Assembly: GCA_018883365.1 (NCBI GenBank)
Contig: VEQF01000001.1
Coordinates: 91,883-140,058, forward strand
Direction of reading: 5' to 3'
DNA: 48,176 nucleotides
Source of the DNA: Candidatus Nanopelagicaceae bacterium
GTDB taxonomy: Bacteria; Actinomycetota; Actinomycetes; Nanopelagicales; Nanopelagicaceae
A model generated the notes under the pieces. It did no database searches. It had not been told where the DNA came from and saw only the letters and a list, made by a program, of their open reading frames with translations. The position numbers were made by a program, and so were the translations under genes. Numbering within the stretch: the stretch's first letter is position 1; each line of letters starts with the position of its first letter. This document shows, piece after piece, positions 8,062-16,105 of the stretch.

Positions 8062-8895
8062 CTATTTCTGTAACACCATGATGTCAAAGACTTTGCGCTT
8101 AGGTAGGTGCAGCTCTTTGGCTACCTGAGCAATTGCTTCTTTGCGCGTGATTCCAGATTGTTCATAAAGCTTAACTAGATCAGAAATCTCCTGATCTGAT
8201 TTTTGCTCCGTGCCTGGCTGATAGCCGGCAATGACTATGGTGAACTCACCTAACATCTCTTTGCTTAAAGACCATTCATGAACCTCTTGCGCCGAACCAC
8301 GAACCGTCTCTTCATAGGTTTTGGTTATCTCTCTACACACTGCAATTTGCCGATCATCGCCAAATGATTTTCTTATGCTCGCTAAAGTTTCACAGATTCG
8401 ATGTGGTGATTCAAATAAAACCAAGGTTCGGGTCTCATGAGCCCGGTTTGAAAACCACTCATCTCGCGCGCCACTACTGCGCGGTGGGAATCCATCAAAT
8501 GCAAAACTGTCGGTAGGTAAACCGGAAAGTGCCAATGCTGCTAAGACCGCACTTGGACCAGGAATTACCGAAAGTTTAAAACCATTGTCGATGGCCATGC
8601 GAGCGGCGCGATATCCGGGATCACTAACTGATGGCATGCCGGCATCTGTTACCAACAAGATTGTTTTGCCTGATTCCAGGGCTGATTGAATTTCAGATAG
8701 TCGAGCTGTTTCATTGCCCTCAAAGAATGAAATCACTTGGGCTCGACATTCAATTTCGAGATCTTTACACAGTCGCAAAAAGCGACGTGAATCCTCAGCC
8801 GCCACGATATCGGCGTTAGAAATTGCCTGCTTCAATCGCTCGGAGGCATCACCAATATTGCCTAAAGGGACCGCGGCAAGAACCAATTCACTCAC
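8062..8895 (-). CDS. rsmI: 16S rRNA (cytidine1402-2'-O)-methyltransferase
   Basis: SAM-dependent tetrapyrrole-methylase-fold enzyme that 2'-O-methylates C1402 in the ribosomal decoding centre. Family motifs include AAVPLGNIGD at the N-terminus, AAEDSRRFLRL, LVTDAGMPSVSDPGYRA, VIPGPSAVLAALALSGLPTD and VLFESPHRI. A longer reading frame begins at 8931 with two ATGs, but GTG 8893-8895 gives MSELVLAAVPLGNIGD, the usual family start, and has CATAAT exactly 6 nt upstream (8902-8907), so I chose it (277 aa). The longer start would overlap the beginning of the divergent mannosyltransferase gene. Confidence 0.92.
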   Translation of the reverse strand: MSELVLAAVPLGNIGDASERLKQAISNADIVAAEDSRRFLRLCKDLEIECRAQVISFFEGNETARLSEIQSALESGKTILLVTDAGMPSVSDPGYRAARMAIDNGFKLSVIPGPSAVLAALALSGLPTDSFAFDGFPPRSSGARDEWFSNRAHETRTLVLFESPHRICETLASIRKSFGDDRQIAVCREITKTYEETVRGSAQEVHEWSLSKEMLGEFTIVIAGYQPGTEQKSDQEISDLVKLYEQSGITRKEAIAQVAKELHLPKRKVFDIMVLQK

Positions 8896-8901
8896 TAACC
8901 C

Positions 8902-8907
8902 ATTATG
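8902..8907 (-). promoter_or_regulatory. Putative leaderless -10 box of rsmI
   Basis: CATAAT, then GGGTTA, then the GTG start, all on the reverse strand. Decides the rsmI start at 8895. Confidence 0.5.
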
Positions 8908-8929
8908 GCGGTCGCTATCCTTATGCATC

Positions 8930-10165
8930 ATGAAGCGAGCGCAGCTATCGGCATTGATCGCTTTGATCTCCTTTGGCGCATTGACTCGATTTATAAATCT
9001 TGGCCGGCCAAATGAGTTGGTCTTTGATGAGGTCTATTACGTCGATGGGGCTCGAGATTTTCTAGCCCATGGTGTGGAATTGGATAAAGGCGCAGCTGAA
9101 TTCATTGTTCATCCTCCAGTTGGAAAATGGGCAATAGCGCTAGGTATAAAGCTTTTTGGTGATAATCCTTTTGGCTGGCGTGCTGCCGCCGCTCTGGTTG
9201 GCACGCTTTCAATTCTCTTGGTGTTTCTAATCGCACAACAACTATTCAAATCATTTTTTATCAGCATAAGTGCCGCAGCCCTGATGACCCTTGACGGTCT
9301 ACATCTGGTGATGTCGCGAACCGCACTGCTAGATATCTTCCTTTCATTCTTTATTCTTTTGGCTTTTTACCTGCTATTGCGTAATCAGCTCTGGTGGGCT
9401 GGCATCGTATTTGGCTTGGCGCTCGGTACTAAATGGAGTGCGGTTTATGTATTGGCTGCCGTTGGATTGTATTTATTGATTAGAGAGCGAAGATTTTTCT
9501 TAACCACATTGCAGTTTGCAATTGCGCCTTTGATTGTTTACATCGCAAGTTGGACAGGTTGGTTTCTCAGTTCAAATGGCTGGGACCGAAATTCGGGAAG
9601 CTATCCTTTAAGCTCCCTGTTTAACTATCATCGCGAAATCCTGAACTTCCATACTGGATTGACCACAGATCACTCCTATCAAGCAAGTGCCTGGAATTGG
9701 TTGCTCTTAGGTCGGCCAACATCATTCTTCTATGCCACTCCAAAAAGCTGTGGTGCGCAGAGCTGTTCCCAAGAGGTGCTTGCCATTGGTACACCGTTCT
9801 TGTGGTGGGCTGGTTTAATCTCAATATTTGTAACCCTGGGTTACTTTATTTATCGGCGAGAGAAATCTGCTGGCTTAATCCTTCTATTCCTGCTCTCAAG
9901 TTATCTGCCATGGTTAGCGTTCCCAGAGCGCACAACTTTTTATTTTTACGCCATCGCCTTTCAACCATTTCTAATCCTTTCAATCGCCTATGTGATTTCA
10001 AAAGCTTTAGAAAATGACGCACTCAAAGTTATTCGGGAGCGGATGGTTATTTTTGGTATTGGGTTAATCGCCCTTTGTTTTGCTTATTTTTTCCCACTGT
10101 TTGTCGGTGGAGTATTGACCTACCAGGATTGGTACGACCGAATGTGGTTCACCAGCTGGATTTAA
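8930..10165 (+). CDS. pmt: Dolichyl-phosphate-mannose-protein mannosyltransferase (GT39)
   Basis: Integral membrane GT-C glycosyltransferase that moves mannose from polyprenyl-phosphate-mannose to Ser/Thr of exported proteins during Sec translocation. The 411-aa protein has about ten hydrophobic segments. The first outer loop carries the catalytic acidic pair in NELVFDEVYYVDGA and the following HPPVGKW, both PMT hallmarks; the C-terminal WYDRMWFTSWI resembles actinobacterial homologues. An upstream in-frame extension to 8714 is antisense to rsmI and has no family similarity, so ATG 8930 (MKRAQLSALIAL) is chosen. It is divergent from rsmI, as the corresponding genes are in mycobacteria. The convergent sepX ends 20 nt downstream. 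Confidence 0.92.
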   Translation: MKRAQLSALIALISFGALTRFINLGRPNELVFDEVYYVDGARDFLAHGVELDKGAAEFIVHPPVGKWAIALGIKLFGDNPFGWRAAAALVGTLSILLVFLIAQQLFKSFFISISAAALMTLDGLHLVMSRTALLDIFLSFFILLAFYLLLRNQLWWAGIVFGLALGTKWSAVYVLAAVGLYLLIRERRFFLTTLQFAIAPLIVYIASWTGWFLSSNGWDRNSGSYPLSSLFNYHREILNFHTGLTTDHSYQASAWNWLLLGRPTSFFYATPKSCGAQSCSQEVLAIGTPFLWWAGLISIFVTLGYFIYRREKSAGLILLFLLSSYLPWLAFPERTTFYFYAIAFQPFLILSIAYVISKALENDALKVIRERMVIFGIGLIALCFAYFFPLFVGGVLTYQDWYDRMWFTSWI

Positions 10166-10185
10166 AGGAAAGTTACTTCAAACCT

Positions 10186-11007
10186 TTACTGACCTGAAGC
10201 ACGATAACGGCGAAGATGCTCCTCCATCGCCTCGGCCTGCTCCTGATCAAATATCTGATCTGATTTAGGCGCCATTGCTTCGCGCATCGCTTTTTCTTGC
10301 GCTTCACTCCAAGCTCCTGGAACCGTCAAATCAATAGTCCGTCTTTGTGGTGCAGCTTTCGGAGCGGTTACATAACTTGGAGCTGGAACCTCTGTTGGCT
10401 CCCATGTTTCACCGCGCAACTTCTCAGCGCTGCCTTTAGGCAGGATTACGATGCTTTGAACCTCTTGCGCATAACTCGCCACACGTTCAGAAAGCGGTGT
10501 CCACTGCTCTTCAGAAATATTCAATGATGTAACAGCACGTTTTGAGCGTGCAATTATCTCGGAGTATTTGTTGTGCGCTGGCTTAGTGACTGTTTCTTGA
10601 ATTGATTTAGCGCGTTGCAACTCTTCCTTCATCACAGAAATTTGATTGCGAGCGTGAACCACAAAGAGAACAAAAGCAGAAACTGGAAGTGCAATTACGC
10701 TAGGTGAAACTAAACCAGTTAATGCAAATAAAGCTACTAATAAGGTAAGTCCAATAATTGATGAAAAAGTAATTCGGCGGGTTGTGATTTGTTGTTCCCG
10801 CTTTTTTTCTAACGCAGCAATATCAGGTGCTGAGTTACCTGAGGTCACACCAACTACCTTCATAGTTTTTTCAAACTTCTCTACGGTTTTCCCAGATACC
10901 TCTTCATGGGTTGTAATCCAACGGGGCAGGAAATAGGCAATCCACATGCCTACGATTACTAAGTAAATAAATCCCGATCCCACGAGTGATAACCCTAAAG
11001 GCAGCAT
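10186..11007 (-). CDS. sepX: Divisome membrane protein SepX/GlpR
   Basis: Actinobacterial membrane protein that in Streptomyces (SepX) and Corynebacterium (GlpR) works in cell division and polar growth, where GlpR anchors the gephyrin-like protein Glp to the membrane. Seen here: one N-terminal membrane helix followed by a polar segment (SGFIYLVIVGMWIAYFLPRW, about 11-30), a charged region, two more helices (about 80-118), then a long soluble tail rich in Pro, Ala and charges. This architecture and the start match SepX/GlpR; sequence similarity outside the first helix is expected to be weak. Neighbours support it: rimJ-like and glp genes follow on the same strand in the order known from mycobacteria and corynebacteria. 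Length is 273 aa. Confidence 0.75.
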   Translation of the reverse strand: MLPLGLSLVGSGFIYLVIVGMWIAYFLPRWITTHEEVSGKTVEKFEKTMKVVGVTSGNSAPDIAALEKKREQQITTRRITFSSIIGLTLLVALFALTGLVSPSVIALPVSAFVLFVVHARNQISVMKEELQRAKSIQETVTKPAHNKYSEIIARSKRAVTSLNISEEQWTPLSERVASYAQEVQSIVILPKGSAEKLRGETWEPTEVPAPSYVTAPKAAPQRRTIDLTVPGAWSEAQEKAMREAMAPKSDQIFDQEQAEAMEEHLRRYRASGQ

Positions 11008-11057
11008 TCGGACTTTTCGGGTATTTCCCCCTTAATTATGAGGAGAAATTTTCAAAT

Positions 11058-11630
11058 TTAAATCCGGGGATTTTCTTTAACAAAACAGAGATGGTCTCGC
11101 CAATCGCCATCAATATGAAGATACCGGGGACGCAAACCTTCAAAAACATACCCAGCTTTTTCAGCGACTCTTTTGGATGCCGTATTTTCAGGTCTTAGAT
11201 TAATTTCAATTCTATGTAAACCAAGTTCTTCAAAACCATAACGGGTCAGCTCACGAACCGCTCTGGTAGTTAAACCTTTGTTGGCATGCCCTTGGTCAAT
11301 CCAGTATCCAATGTGGCCCCCGCGATATGCCCCGTAGGAAATCCCACCGAGTGTTATCTGACCTATCAATTGATTGTGAAACCAGATCGCCAAAGTTAAG
11401 GAGCGCCCAGCCCTGCCCTCGCGATTGTGAATCTGAACCATTTCAATATAGGTCGGTAAGTTTTTATTCTCATCCGGAACCGGCGAGGTTGCCTCCCAGG
11501 GAGTGAGCCACTCACGATTCTTTCTTCTAGCACCAAGCCACGCGGCTCGATCCCGGATGCGCAATGGACGCAGGGTTATTTCGCCATCATTCAAAATCAA
11601 TGGCCAGTGATTTCGGGAAATTCTTGCCAT
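11058..11630 (-). CDS. rimJ: RimJ/RimL-type GNAT acetyltransferase
   Basis: Acetyl-CoA dependent N-acetyltransferase of the RimJ/RimL group, which acetylates N-termini of proteins such as ribosomal S5. The 190-aa protein opens with NDGEITLRPLRIRDRAAW, has LIGQITLGGI and the GNAT acetyl-CoA loop region HIGYWIDQGHANKGLTTRAV, and ends with NLRPENTASKRVAEKAGY followed by FEGLRPRYLHIDG. All are standard family positions. It lies 10 nt after glp and 50 nt before sepX, on the same strand. This gene is kept between glp and glpR in other Actinobacteria, hinting at a shared role, but its target cannot be read from the sequence. The symbol follows the usual annotation. Confidence 0.88.
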   Translation of the reverse strand: MARISRNHWPLILNDGEITLRPLRIRDRAAWLGARRKNREWLTPWEATSPVPDENKNLPTYIEMVQIHNREGRAGRSLTLAIWFHNQLIGQITLGGISYGAYRGGHIGYWIDQGHANKGLTTRAVRELTRYGFEELGLHRIEINLRPENTASKRVAEKAGYVFEGLRPRYLHIDGDWRDHLCFVKENPRI

Positions 11631-11640
11631 ATCTAATTTT

Positions 11641-12564
11641 CTAGTTGAAGCGCCGCTCTAAAACTAAAACATCTACCTCAGATCCGGCAGCTGCCCCAGT
11701 GCTGGAGTCAGGAATTACTATCAATCCAGTCGCATCAGATAAGCCAATCAAATCATCTTGATTTGGTATCGCAGATACCGTGCGGGAGCTTGAGTTATCT
11801 GCAGAGAGAACCGCTCGGATAAATGAGTGTTTGCCCAACTCGCTTGAAACCTCATTGCTTAACCTGGCTTTAATTACCGGACGATGAATGTCATGCAAAC
11901 CAAGCATGCTTCTAATCATGGGCCTTATGAAAATTTCATTTGAAATGTAGGCATAAATCGGATCACCAGGTAGCACCACAACCGGGGTCTGGTCTGGGCC
12001 AACTGTGCCATAGGCATGTTTTCCAGTTCCGTGGATTGATGGGGTGGCCTCTTTAACCTGACCTATCTGCTGCAACACTGAGAAAATTAAATTGAAGGAG
12101 TCATCATGACTTTCCCCGCAGATCACAACTAAGTCAGCTCGGACAAGTTGGTCCTCAATTACATCTTTTAGTTGTTCAGCGTTATGCGGAATTGTGTGGA
12201 CTCTATAACCGACCGCACCCGCTTCTTTTACCGCTGTTGTAAGTAACCAAGAGTTAGATTCATACTCATCTTCGCGATCTTGAAGCGGTGAACCAGGTTC
12301 TACAAGATCTGCACCCGCAGAAATTACAACCACTCTCGGTTGTGGCCGAGTTGGAAGATGATCTAATCCAATAGATGCAGCTAAACCAATCTGAGTAGAG
12401 CGAATTCGGGAGCCTGATTTGATGGCAACTTTATCGCCAGAATTAACATCAACCGCCAAGGTCGCACCATGAGCATCCATGAGTGGCATATCAAAAGCAG
12501 CCAAGGGTTTGGCTAATGCCAATAATTCAGCTGCAAATTCTGAGACCTTTATGGTTTCACTCAC
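11641..12564 (-). CDS. glp: Gephyrin/MoeA-like protein (Glp-type) lacking the lid domain
   Basis: Homologous to MoeA/gephyrin E but only 307 aa against about 400. Domain III/I parts are present: N-terminus to VDVNS (1-42), then directly GDKVAIKSGSRIRSTQIGLA (43-62), ISAGADLVEPG (81-91), CGESHDDSF (149-157, where MoeA has a GGVSxGxxD-type motif), LPGDP (198-202, LPGNP in most) and a C-terminal beta-barrel domain IV. About 100 residues that form MoeA domain II, including the DNSAMDGYA and MTGAPLPxGAD motifs, are cleanly absent. It is therefore unlikely to insert molybdenum. Context (rimJ-like, then sepX/glpR) points to the Corynebacterium Glp-GlpR division pair. GTG start with TAGGGT 6 nt upstream. 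I infer a structural divisome role. Confidence 0.85.
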   Translation of the reverse strand: MSETIKVSEFAAELLALAKPLAAFDMPLMDAHGATLAVDVNSGDKVAIKSGSRIRSTQIGLAASIGLDHLPTRPQPRVVVISAGADLVEPGSPLQDREDEYESNSWLLTTAVKEAGAVGYRVHTIPHNAEQLKDVIEDQLVRADLVVICGESHDDSFNLIFSVLQQIGQVKEATPSIHGTGKHAYGTVGPDQTPVVVLPGDPIYAYISNEIFIRPMIRSMLGLHDIHRPVIKARLSNEVSSELGKHSFIRAVLSADNSSSRTVSAIPNQDDLIGLSDATGLIVIPDSSTGAAAGSEVDVLVLERRFN

Positions 12565-12570
12565 GCCGTA

Positions 12571-12576
12571 ACCCTA
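12571..12576 (-). promoter_or_regulatory. Putative leaderless -10 box of glp
   Basis: TAGGGT, then TACGGC, then GTG on the reverse strand. It sits in the 33-bp gap shared with the divergent cyclo-ligase gene. Confidence 0.5.
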
Positions 12577-12585
12577 CTTTGTAAA

Positions 12586-12591
12586 TACTCT
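12586..12591 (+). promoter_or_regulatory. Putative leaderless -10 box of the cyclo-ligase gene
   Basis: TACTCT, then ATTCCC, then GTG at 12598. The two opposed -10 boxes in this gap are 9 bp apart. Confidence 0.5.
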
Positions 12592-12597
12592 ATTCCC

Positions 12598-13107
12598 GTG
12601 GATTCAAAGGCCAAGAAACTCAAGTCTGAGTTAAGAAAACGTTATCGCGCAGAACGAGAGTTTCTGGTGGTTTCATCTGACTGGGATCACTTGATAGCTG
12701 CAAAGGAAATTCAAAACGCAAAGGTAATTGCCAGCTATGTTTCTTATGGTTTCGAACCAGACACCAGCGGGTTAAATGCTGAATTGACCAGATTAGGAAA
12801 ATTGGTTGTCACTCCACACATGCTGGAGGATAAAGATTTGGAATGGCGTACCAGTGAAGATCAAGTTTTTAACGGCGAGCTAGATGTCGTAATAGTTCCC
12901 GCGTTGCATATTGATCGTAATGGAAATCGTCTTGGTCAAGGTGGCGGTTCCTATGATCGAGCTTTGAAACGTACCAAAGCCTGGCGCGTAGCTTTGGTTT
13001 ATCCCGGCGAGTTAACCAGCGAGGAAATACCAGTTGAACCTCATGACCAAAAGGTTCATGCAACAGCAACCTCGGAGATTTTGGTGCGTTTTACAACACA
13101 GAGTTGA
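12598..13107 (+). CDS. 5-formyltetrahydrofolate cyclo-ligase
   Basis: Converts 5-formyl-THF with ATP to 5,10-methenyl-THF, salvaging a folate by-product. The 169-aa protein starts at GTG (MDSKAKKLKSELRKRYRAER), the basic amphipathic N-terminal helix typical of the family, and carries the core IVPALHIDRNGNRLGQGGGSYDRAL with the GQGGGxYDR folate/ATP motif. Spacing to the divergent glp gene is 33 bp. In mycobacteria and corynebacteria galU lies between these two genes; here it is absent. The last 17 nt overlap the convergent acyl-CoA dehydrogenase gene. purU, another folate-formyl enzyme, is about 5.5 kb downstream. Confidence 0.93.
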   Translation: MDSKAKKLKSELRKRYRAEREFLVVSSDWDHLIAAKEIQNAKVIASYVSYGFEPDTSGLNAELTRLGKLVVTPHMLEDKDLEWRTSEDQVFNGELDVVIVPALHIDRNGNRLGQGGGSYDRALKRTKAWRVALVYPGELTSEEIPVEPHDQKVHATATSEILVRFTTQS

Positions 13108-14251
13108 GATTTCGAGCCATAACCAATCTTTGAATTTGGTTAGTGCCCTCATAAATCTGGGTTAACTTCGCATCTCGCATCATTCGCTCGACTGGATAAT
13201 CACTTACATATCCATAACCACCCAAAACTTGGACCGCATCTGTGGTGACCTTCATCGCGACATCTGTTGCATAGCATTTTGAGGCTGCGGAAAAGAAAGT
13301 TAAATCAGCGGCTAATGACTCGCTTTTGCTTGCAGCGGCATAAGTTAATTGGCGGGCTGCAGCGATTTCCATAGCCATGTCTGCCAACATGAACTGCACC
13401 GCTTGAAAATCAAAAATAGATTTTCCAAATTGTTTTCTTTCATGGGCATATTTAGTTGCTACTTCAAATGCGCCTTGAGCAATTCCCAAAGCCTGCGCTG
13501 CGATAGTAATTCTGGTGTGATCAAGGGTTTTCATCGCCAAGGAAAATCCGGCTCCAACTTCACTGATGCGACGATCATCGCTTAGCTCTACATTGTCGAA
13601 GTAAACCTCTCTGGTTGGTGAGCCTTTGAATCCCATTTTCTTTTCATGGGCGCCAAAGGAAACTCCAGCATCGCTTTTTTCAACAACAAATGCGGTAATA
13701 CCTTTTGGACCTTTTTCCGGATCGGTCGATGCTAGAACGGTGTAGAACTCGGAAAAGCCAGCGTGAGAAATCCATTTCTTACTTCCATTTAACACCCAGC
13801 CGTCACCTTTACGAACTGCGCGGGTTTTCATAGCACCAGCATCTGAACCTGCCTCTGATTCAGATAGGCAGTATGAAAAACCTTTCCCTTGGGCAAGTGG
13901 CGTTAGCCATCTTTTCTTTTGCTCCTCATTTCCACCAAGCATTAGCGGTACTGAGCCAAGTTTGTTAACCGCTGGAATAAGTGATGAGGAAGCGCAAACT
14001 CTGGCAACCTCTTCAATAATAATTACAACTCCAAGCGCATCTGCACCTTCGCCGCCGAATTGAGTTGGTACGTGAGCGGCAGCTAATCCCGCAGATTGCA
14101 ACGCATCAAAAGCCTCTTGTGGAAAACGGGCCTGTGCATCGACATCATGGGCAAAGGGTTGAATCTTTTTGTCTGCTAAAGCGCGCACACTTTCGCGAAG
14201 AGCTTCATATTCATCTGGCAAAGTAAAAGGTAGCGCCGCTGAGTTTTCCAT
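13091..14251 (-). CDS. Acyl-CoA dehydrogenase (FadE25-like)
   Basis: FAD-dependent dehydrogenase introducing the alpha-beta double bond in acyl-CoA. About 386 aa from ATG 14249-14251 (MENSAALPFTLPDEYEALR). Visible: FAD-contact motif YCLSESEAGSDAGAMKT, the second motif WISHAGFSEFYTVLA, RITIAAQALGIAQGAF, QVLGGYGYVSDYPVERMMRD and the C-terminal catalytic Glu in IYEGTNQIQRLVMAR. This ending resembles mycobacterial FadE25, a short or branched chain type; substrate length is not certain. An upstream GTG/ATG would add 11 residues and overlap the CopD-CtaG gene, but TAGAAT (14259-14264) lies 7 nt before the chosen ATG, supporting a leaderless start. The 3' end overlaps the convergent cyclo-ligase gene by 17 nt. 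No other beta-oxidation gene is nearby. Confidence 0.93.
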   Translation of the reverse strand: MENSAALPFTLPDEYEALRESVRALADKKIQPFAHDVDAQARFPQEAFDALQSAGLAAAHVPTQFGGEGADALGVVIIIEEVARVCASSSLIPAVNKLGSVPLMLGGNEEQKKRWLTPLAQGKGFSYCLSESEAGSDAGAMKTRAVRKGDGWVLNGSKKWISHAGFSEFYTVLASTDPEKGPKGITAFVVEKSDAGVSFGAHEKKMGFKGSPTREVYFDNVELSDDRRISEVGAGFSLAMKTLDHTRITIAAQALGIAQGAFEVATKYAHERKQFGKSIFDFQAVQFMLADMAMEIAAARQLTYAAASKSESLAADLTFFSAASKCYATDVAMKVTTDAVQVLGGYGYVSDYPVERMMRDAKLTQIYEGTNQIQRLVMARNLNSVL

Positions 14252-14258
14252 GTCGCGG

Positions 14259-14264
14259 ATTCTA
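14259..14264 (-). promoter_or_regulatory. Putative leaderless -10 box of the acyl-CoA dehydrogenase gene
   Basis: TAGAAT on the reverse strand, 7 nt before ATG 14251; supports the short start. Confidence 0.45.
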
Positions 14265-16046
14265 CTTCGGTTCTGGTTTCTCATCTCGGGCAGCTAGCTG
14301 CGCGAGATATGCGTTGTAATCGGCTAAATCAACCTCTGATCTTCGATCGGCACGTTTTGCTTCGCGGGCATCACTTCTAGCCCATTGGATAAAGGTTGCA
14401 ATCAAAGCGACGACAATCGGTATTTCACCCATGGCCCAACCAATTGCCGCTCCAGCTTTCTGATCACTCAATAAATCTGTAGCCCATGGTCGTTCCAGAA
14501 TTTGGAAGTAGCCGCCATCAATTAAATCATTAGCGGACATCAGTGCCACTGAGAAGAAAGCGTGAATGCTCATCGCAGCGAGCAACATAACGATGCGCAC
14601 CAGATGATGAACTTTTCTTGGATTGGGATCGATCCCCACAATCACATGGAAGAAAAGTAGACCAGCGGCGATGAAGTGGAGGTCCATGATCATGTGTCCG
14701 AAGTGACCAGACATCAACTCACCAAAAAGCGGGGTGAAGTAAAGGGCAAATAACGAACCATCAAAGATTGCTAATGCAACTACCGGGTGGGTCCAAATTG
14801 CTGTTGGCTTGGAATGCAGCGCAGCCAACAATAAACCGCGAATACCGCGTTCACCTTTTTCTCTACCGATCGGCAAAGTTCGCAGCGCTAAGGTAATCGG
14901 CGCACTTAAGACAATCGCAATCGGCGCAATCATGCTAAGAACCATGTGCGCAATCATGTGATACTGAAATGAGAAGTGAGAGTACAAACCAATACCGCCG
15001 CTGGTTGCATAATCTAATAGAGAGATACCGATAGCAAAGGAGATGGTTCTGCCTACCGGCCACTTATCGCCTCGGCGCGCTAACGCCACAACACCGCGAA
15101 TATATAAAGCGGTAGCAAATATCAGCAGCCCCAAAATCAAGCCATTTGCCTCATAAGCAAATAAAACTCGGTTTAAGTTTGGCTCTTGCGGCATAGAGAT
15201 TCCGATTAGATCTCGCACTTTGTCGAACTCCACAGCTCCGCTTTCTTGTGGAGTAAATCGATTTAGTAATGCGCCAATACCTAATATCAAACTCATAATC
15301 GCCAGCTCAAATGGCAGCAATTTTGCGGCGGTTAAGCCTTTACGAATTCTCCCCGCGATTGCAATTAAAGTTGCAGTCAACAGCACCTTAGCAAGCACCA
15401 AGGTTCCATATGTAGAGAGCCAATCACCTGATAAACGAAGCCGGGTCCAAGCATTTGCAACCCCACTCAAGACAACAGCGGTAGATGACCAAAGTGCGAT
15501 GCTGGAAACTCTGGAGAATGCGAGTTGTTTTGAATCATCAGGCATTATTTGTAGGGCGAAGACACTGCCTAACCAAAAAGATAGCGCGATGACGTGAATT
15601 ATCAGTGCCCCAATTGCTAAACCATGACCACCTTGAGAACTTGAGTGACTTTGAAAAATCGGAGCCACAGTTCCACTGATAGCGAGAACCAATAACCAGA
15701 ATGCTCCAGTATTTTTCTTAATTGATTTGTTTAATGCAAAAACCAGAAGAGCGATGAAAACCTGAAATGCTAACAACTTTCCCAAAGTTACTTGAGTTGC
15801 GAATGATCGAATCACATTAACTTTTAAAACCTCTGACCATGAAGTATCAAAAATTGTTGCAAGTGTAGTCAGGAAATTTCCGACCGCTGCGATGCTCCAA
15901 AAGCCTGAGAAAAATAAAAGTAACTTTCGAGTCCGTAAGGCGCTCGCTTGCAAAAACCCGTCCCGCTCTGGAAGTAAAAATGCTAAGGAGATAAGACAGC
16001 TAATAACGAGCACTGAAAGGGCGGTGTTAGCTAGATCAAAAATCAC
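14262..16046 (-). CDS. CopD-CtaG fusion membrane protein (copper handling / oxidase assembly)
   Basis: A 594-aa polytopic protein with two joined domains. Residues about 1-290 look like CopD (copper resistance/transport): several helices with the conserved HVIALSFWLGSVFALQ segment. Residues about 300-560 look like CtaG, the caa3-type oxidase assembly factor: GIGLYSHFSFQYHMIAHM, MIAPIAIVLSAPITLALR and GHFGHMIMDLHFIAAGLLFF carry the His and Met residues thought to bind copper. The C-terminus is cytoplasmic and charged. This fusion is widespread in Actinobacteria. Likely role: deliver copper to cytochrome oxidase. The GTG start (16044-16046) is preceded by GAGGGG as a possible ribosome site. It is divergent from the FmdB gene with 59 bp between. 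Confidence 0.88.
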   Translation of the reverse strand: MIFDLANTALSVLVISCLISLAFLLPERDGFLQASALRTRKLLLFFSGFWSIAAVGNFLTTLATIFDTSWSEVLKVNVIRSFATQVTLGKLLAFQVFIALLVFALNKSIKKNTGAFWLLVLAISGTVAPIFQSHSSSQGGHGLAIGALIIHVIALSFWLGSVFALQIMPDDSKQLAFSRVSSIALWSSTAVVLSGVANAWTRLRLSGDWLSTYGTLVLAKVLLTATLIAIAGRIRKGLTAAKLLPFELAIMSLILGIGALLNRFTPQESGAVEFDKVRDLIGISMPQEPNLNRVLFAYEANGLILGLLIFATALYIRGVVALARRGDKWPVGRTISFAIGISLLDYATSGGIGLYSHFSFQYHMIAHMVLSMIAPIAIVLSAPITLALRTLPIGREKGERGIRGLLLAALHSKPTAIWTHPVVALAIFDGSLFALYFTPLFGELMSGHFGHMIMDLHFIAAGLLFFHVIVGIDPNPRKVHHLVRIVMLLAAMSIHAFFSVALMSANDLIDGGYFQILERPWATDLLSDQKAGAAIGWAMGEIPIVVALIATFIQWARSDAREAKRADRRSEVDLADYNAYLAQLAARDEKPEPK

Positions 16047-16093
16047 ACGCTTCCCCTCGCATCCTCAATTAGCGCCACCTGAGAATCATCCCT

Positions 16094-16099
16094 TAGATT
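16094..16099 (+). promoter_or_regulatory. Putative leaderless -10 box of the FmdB-type gene
   Basis: TAGATT, then ACGCCT, then GTG at 16106. Confidence 0.5.
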
Positions 16100-16105
16100 A
16101 CGCCT

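Noticed and set aside
8714-8929. In-frame upstream extension of the mannosyltransferase gene
   Set aside because: It is antisense to rsmI, has no membrane or family-like sequence, and the family begins with the first hydrophobic helix at ATG 8930.
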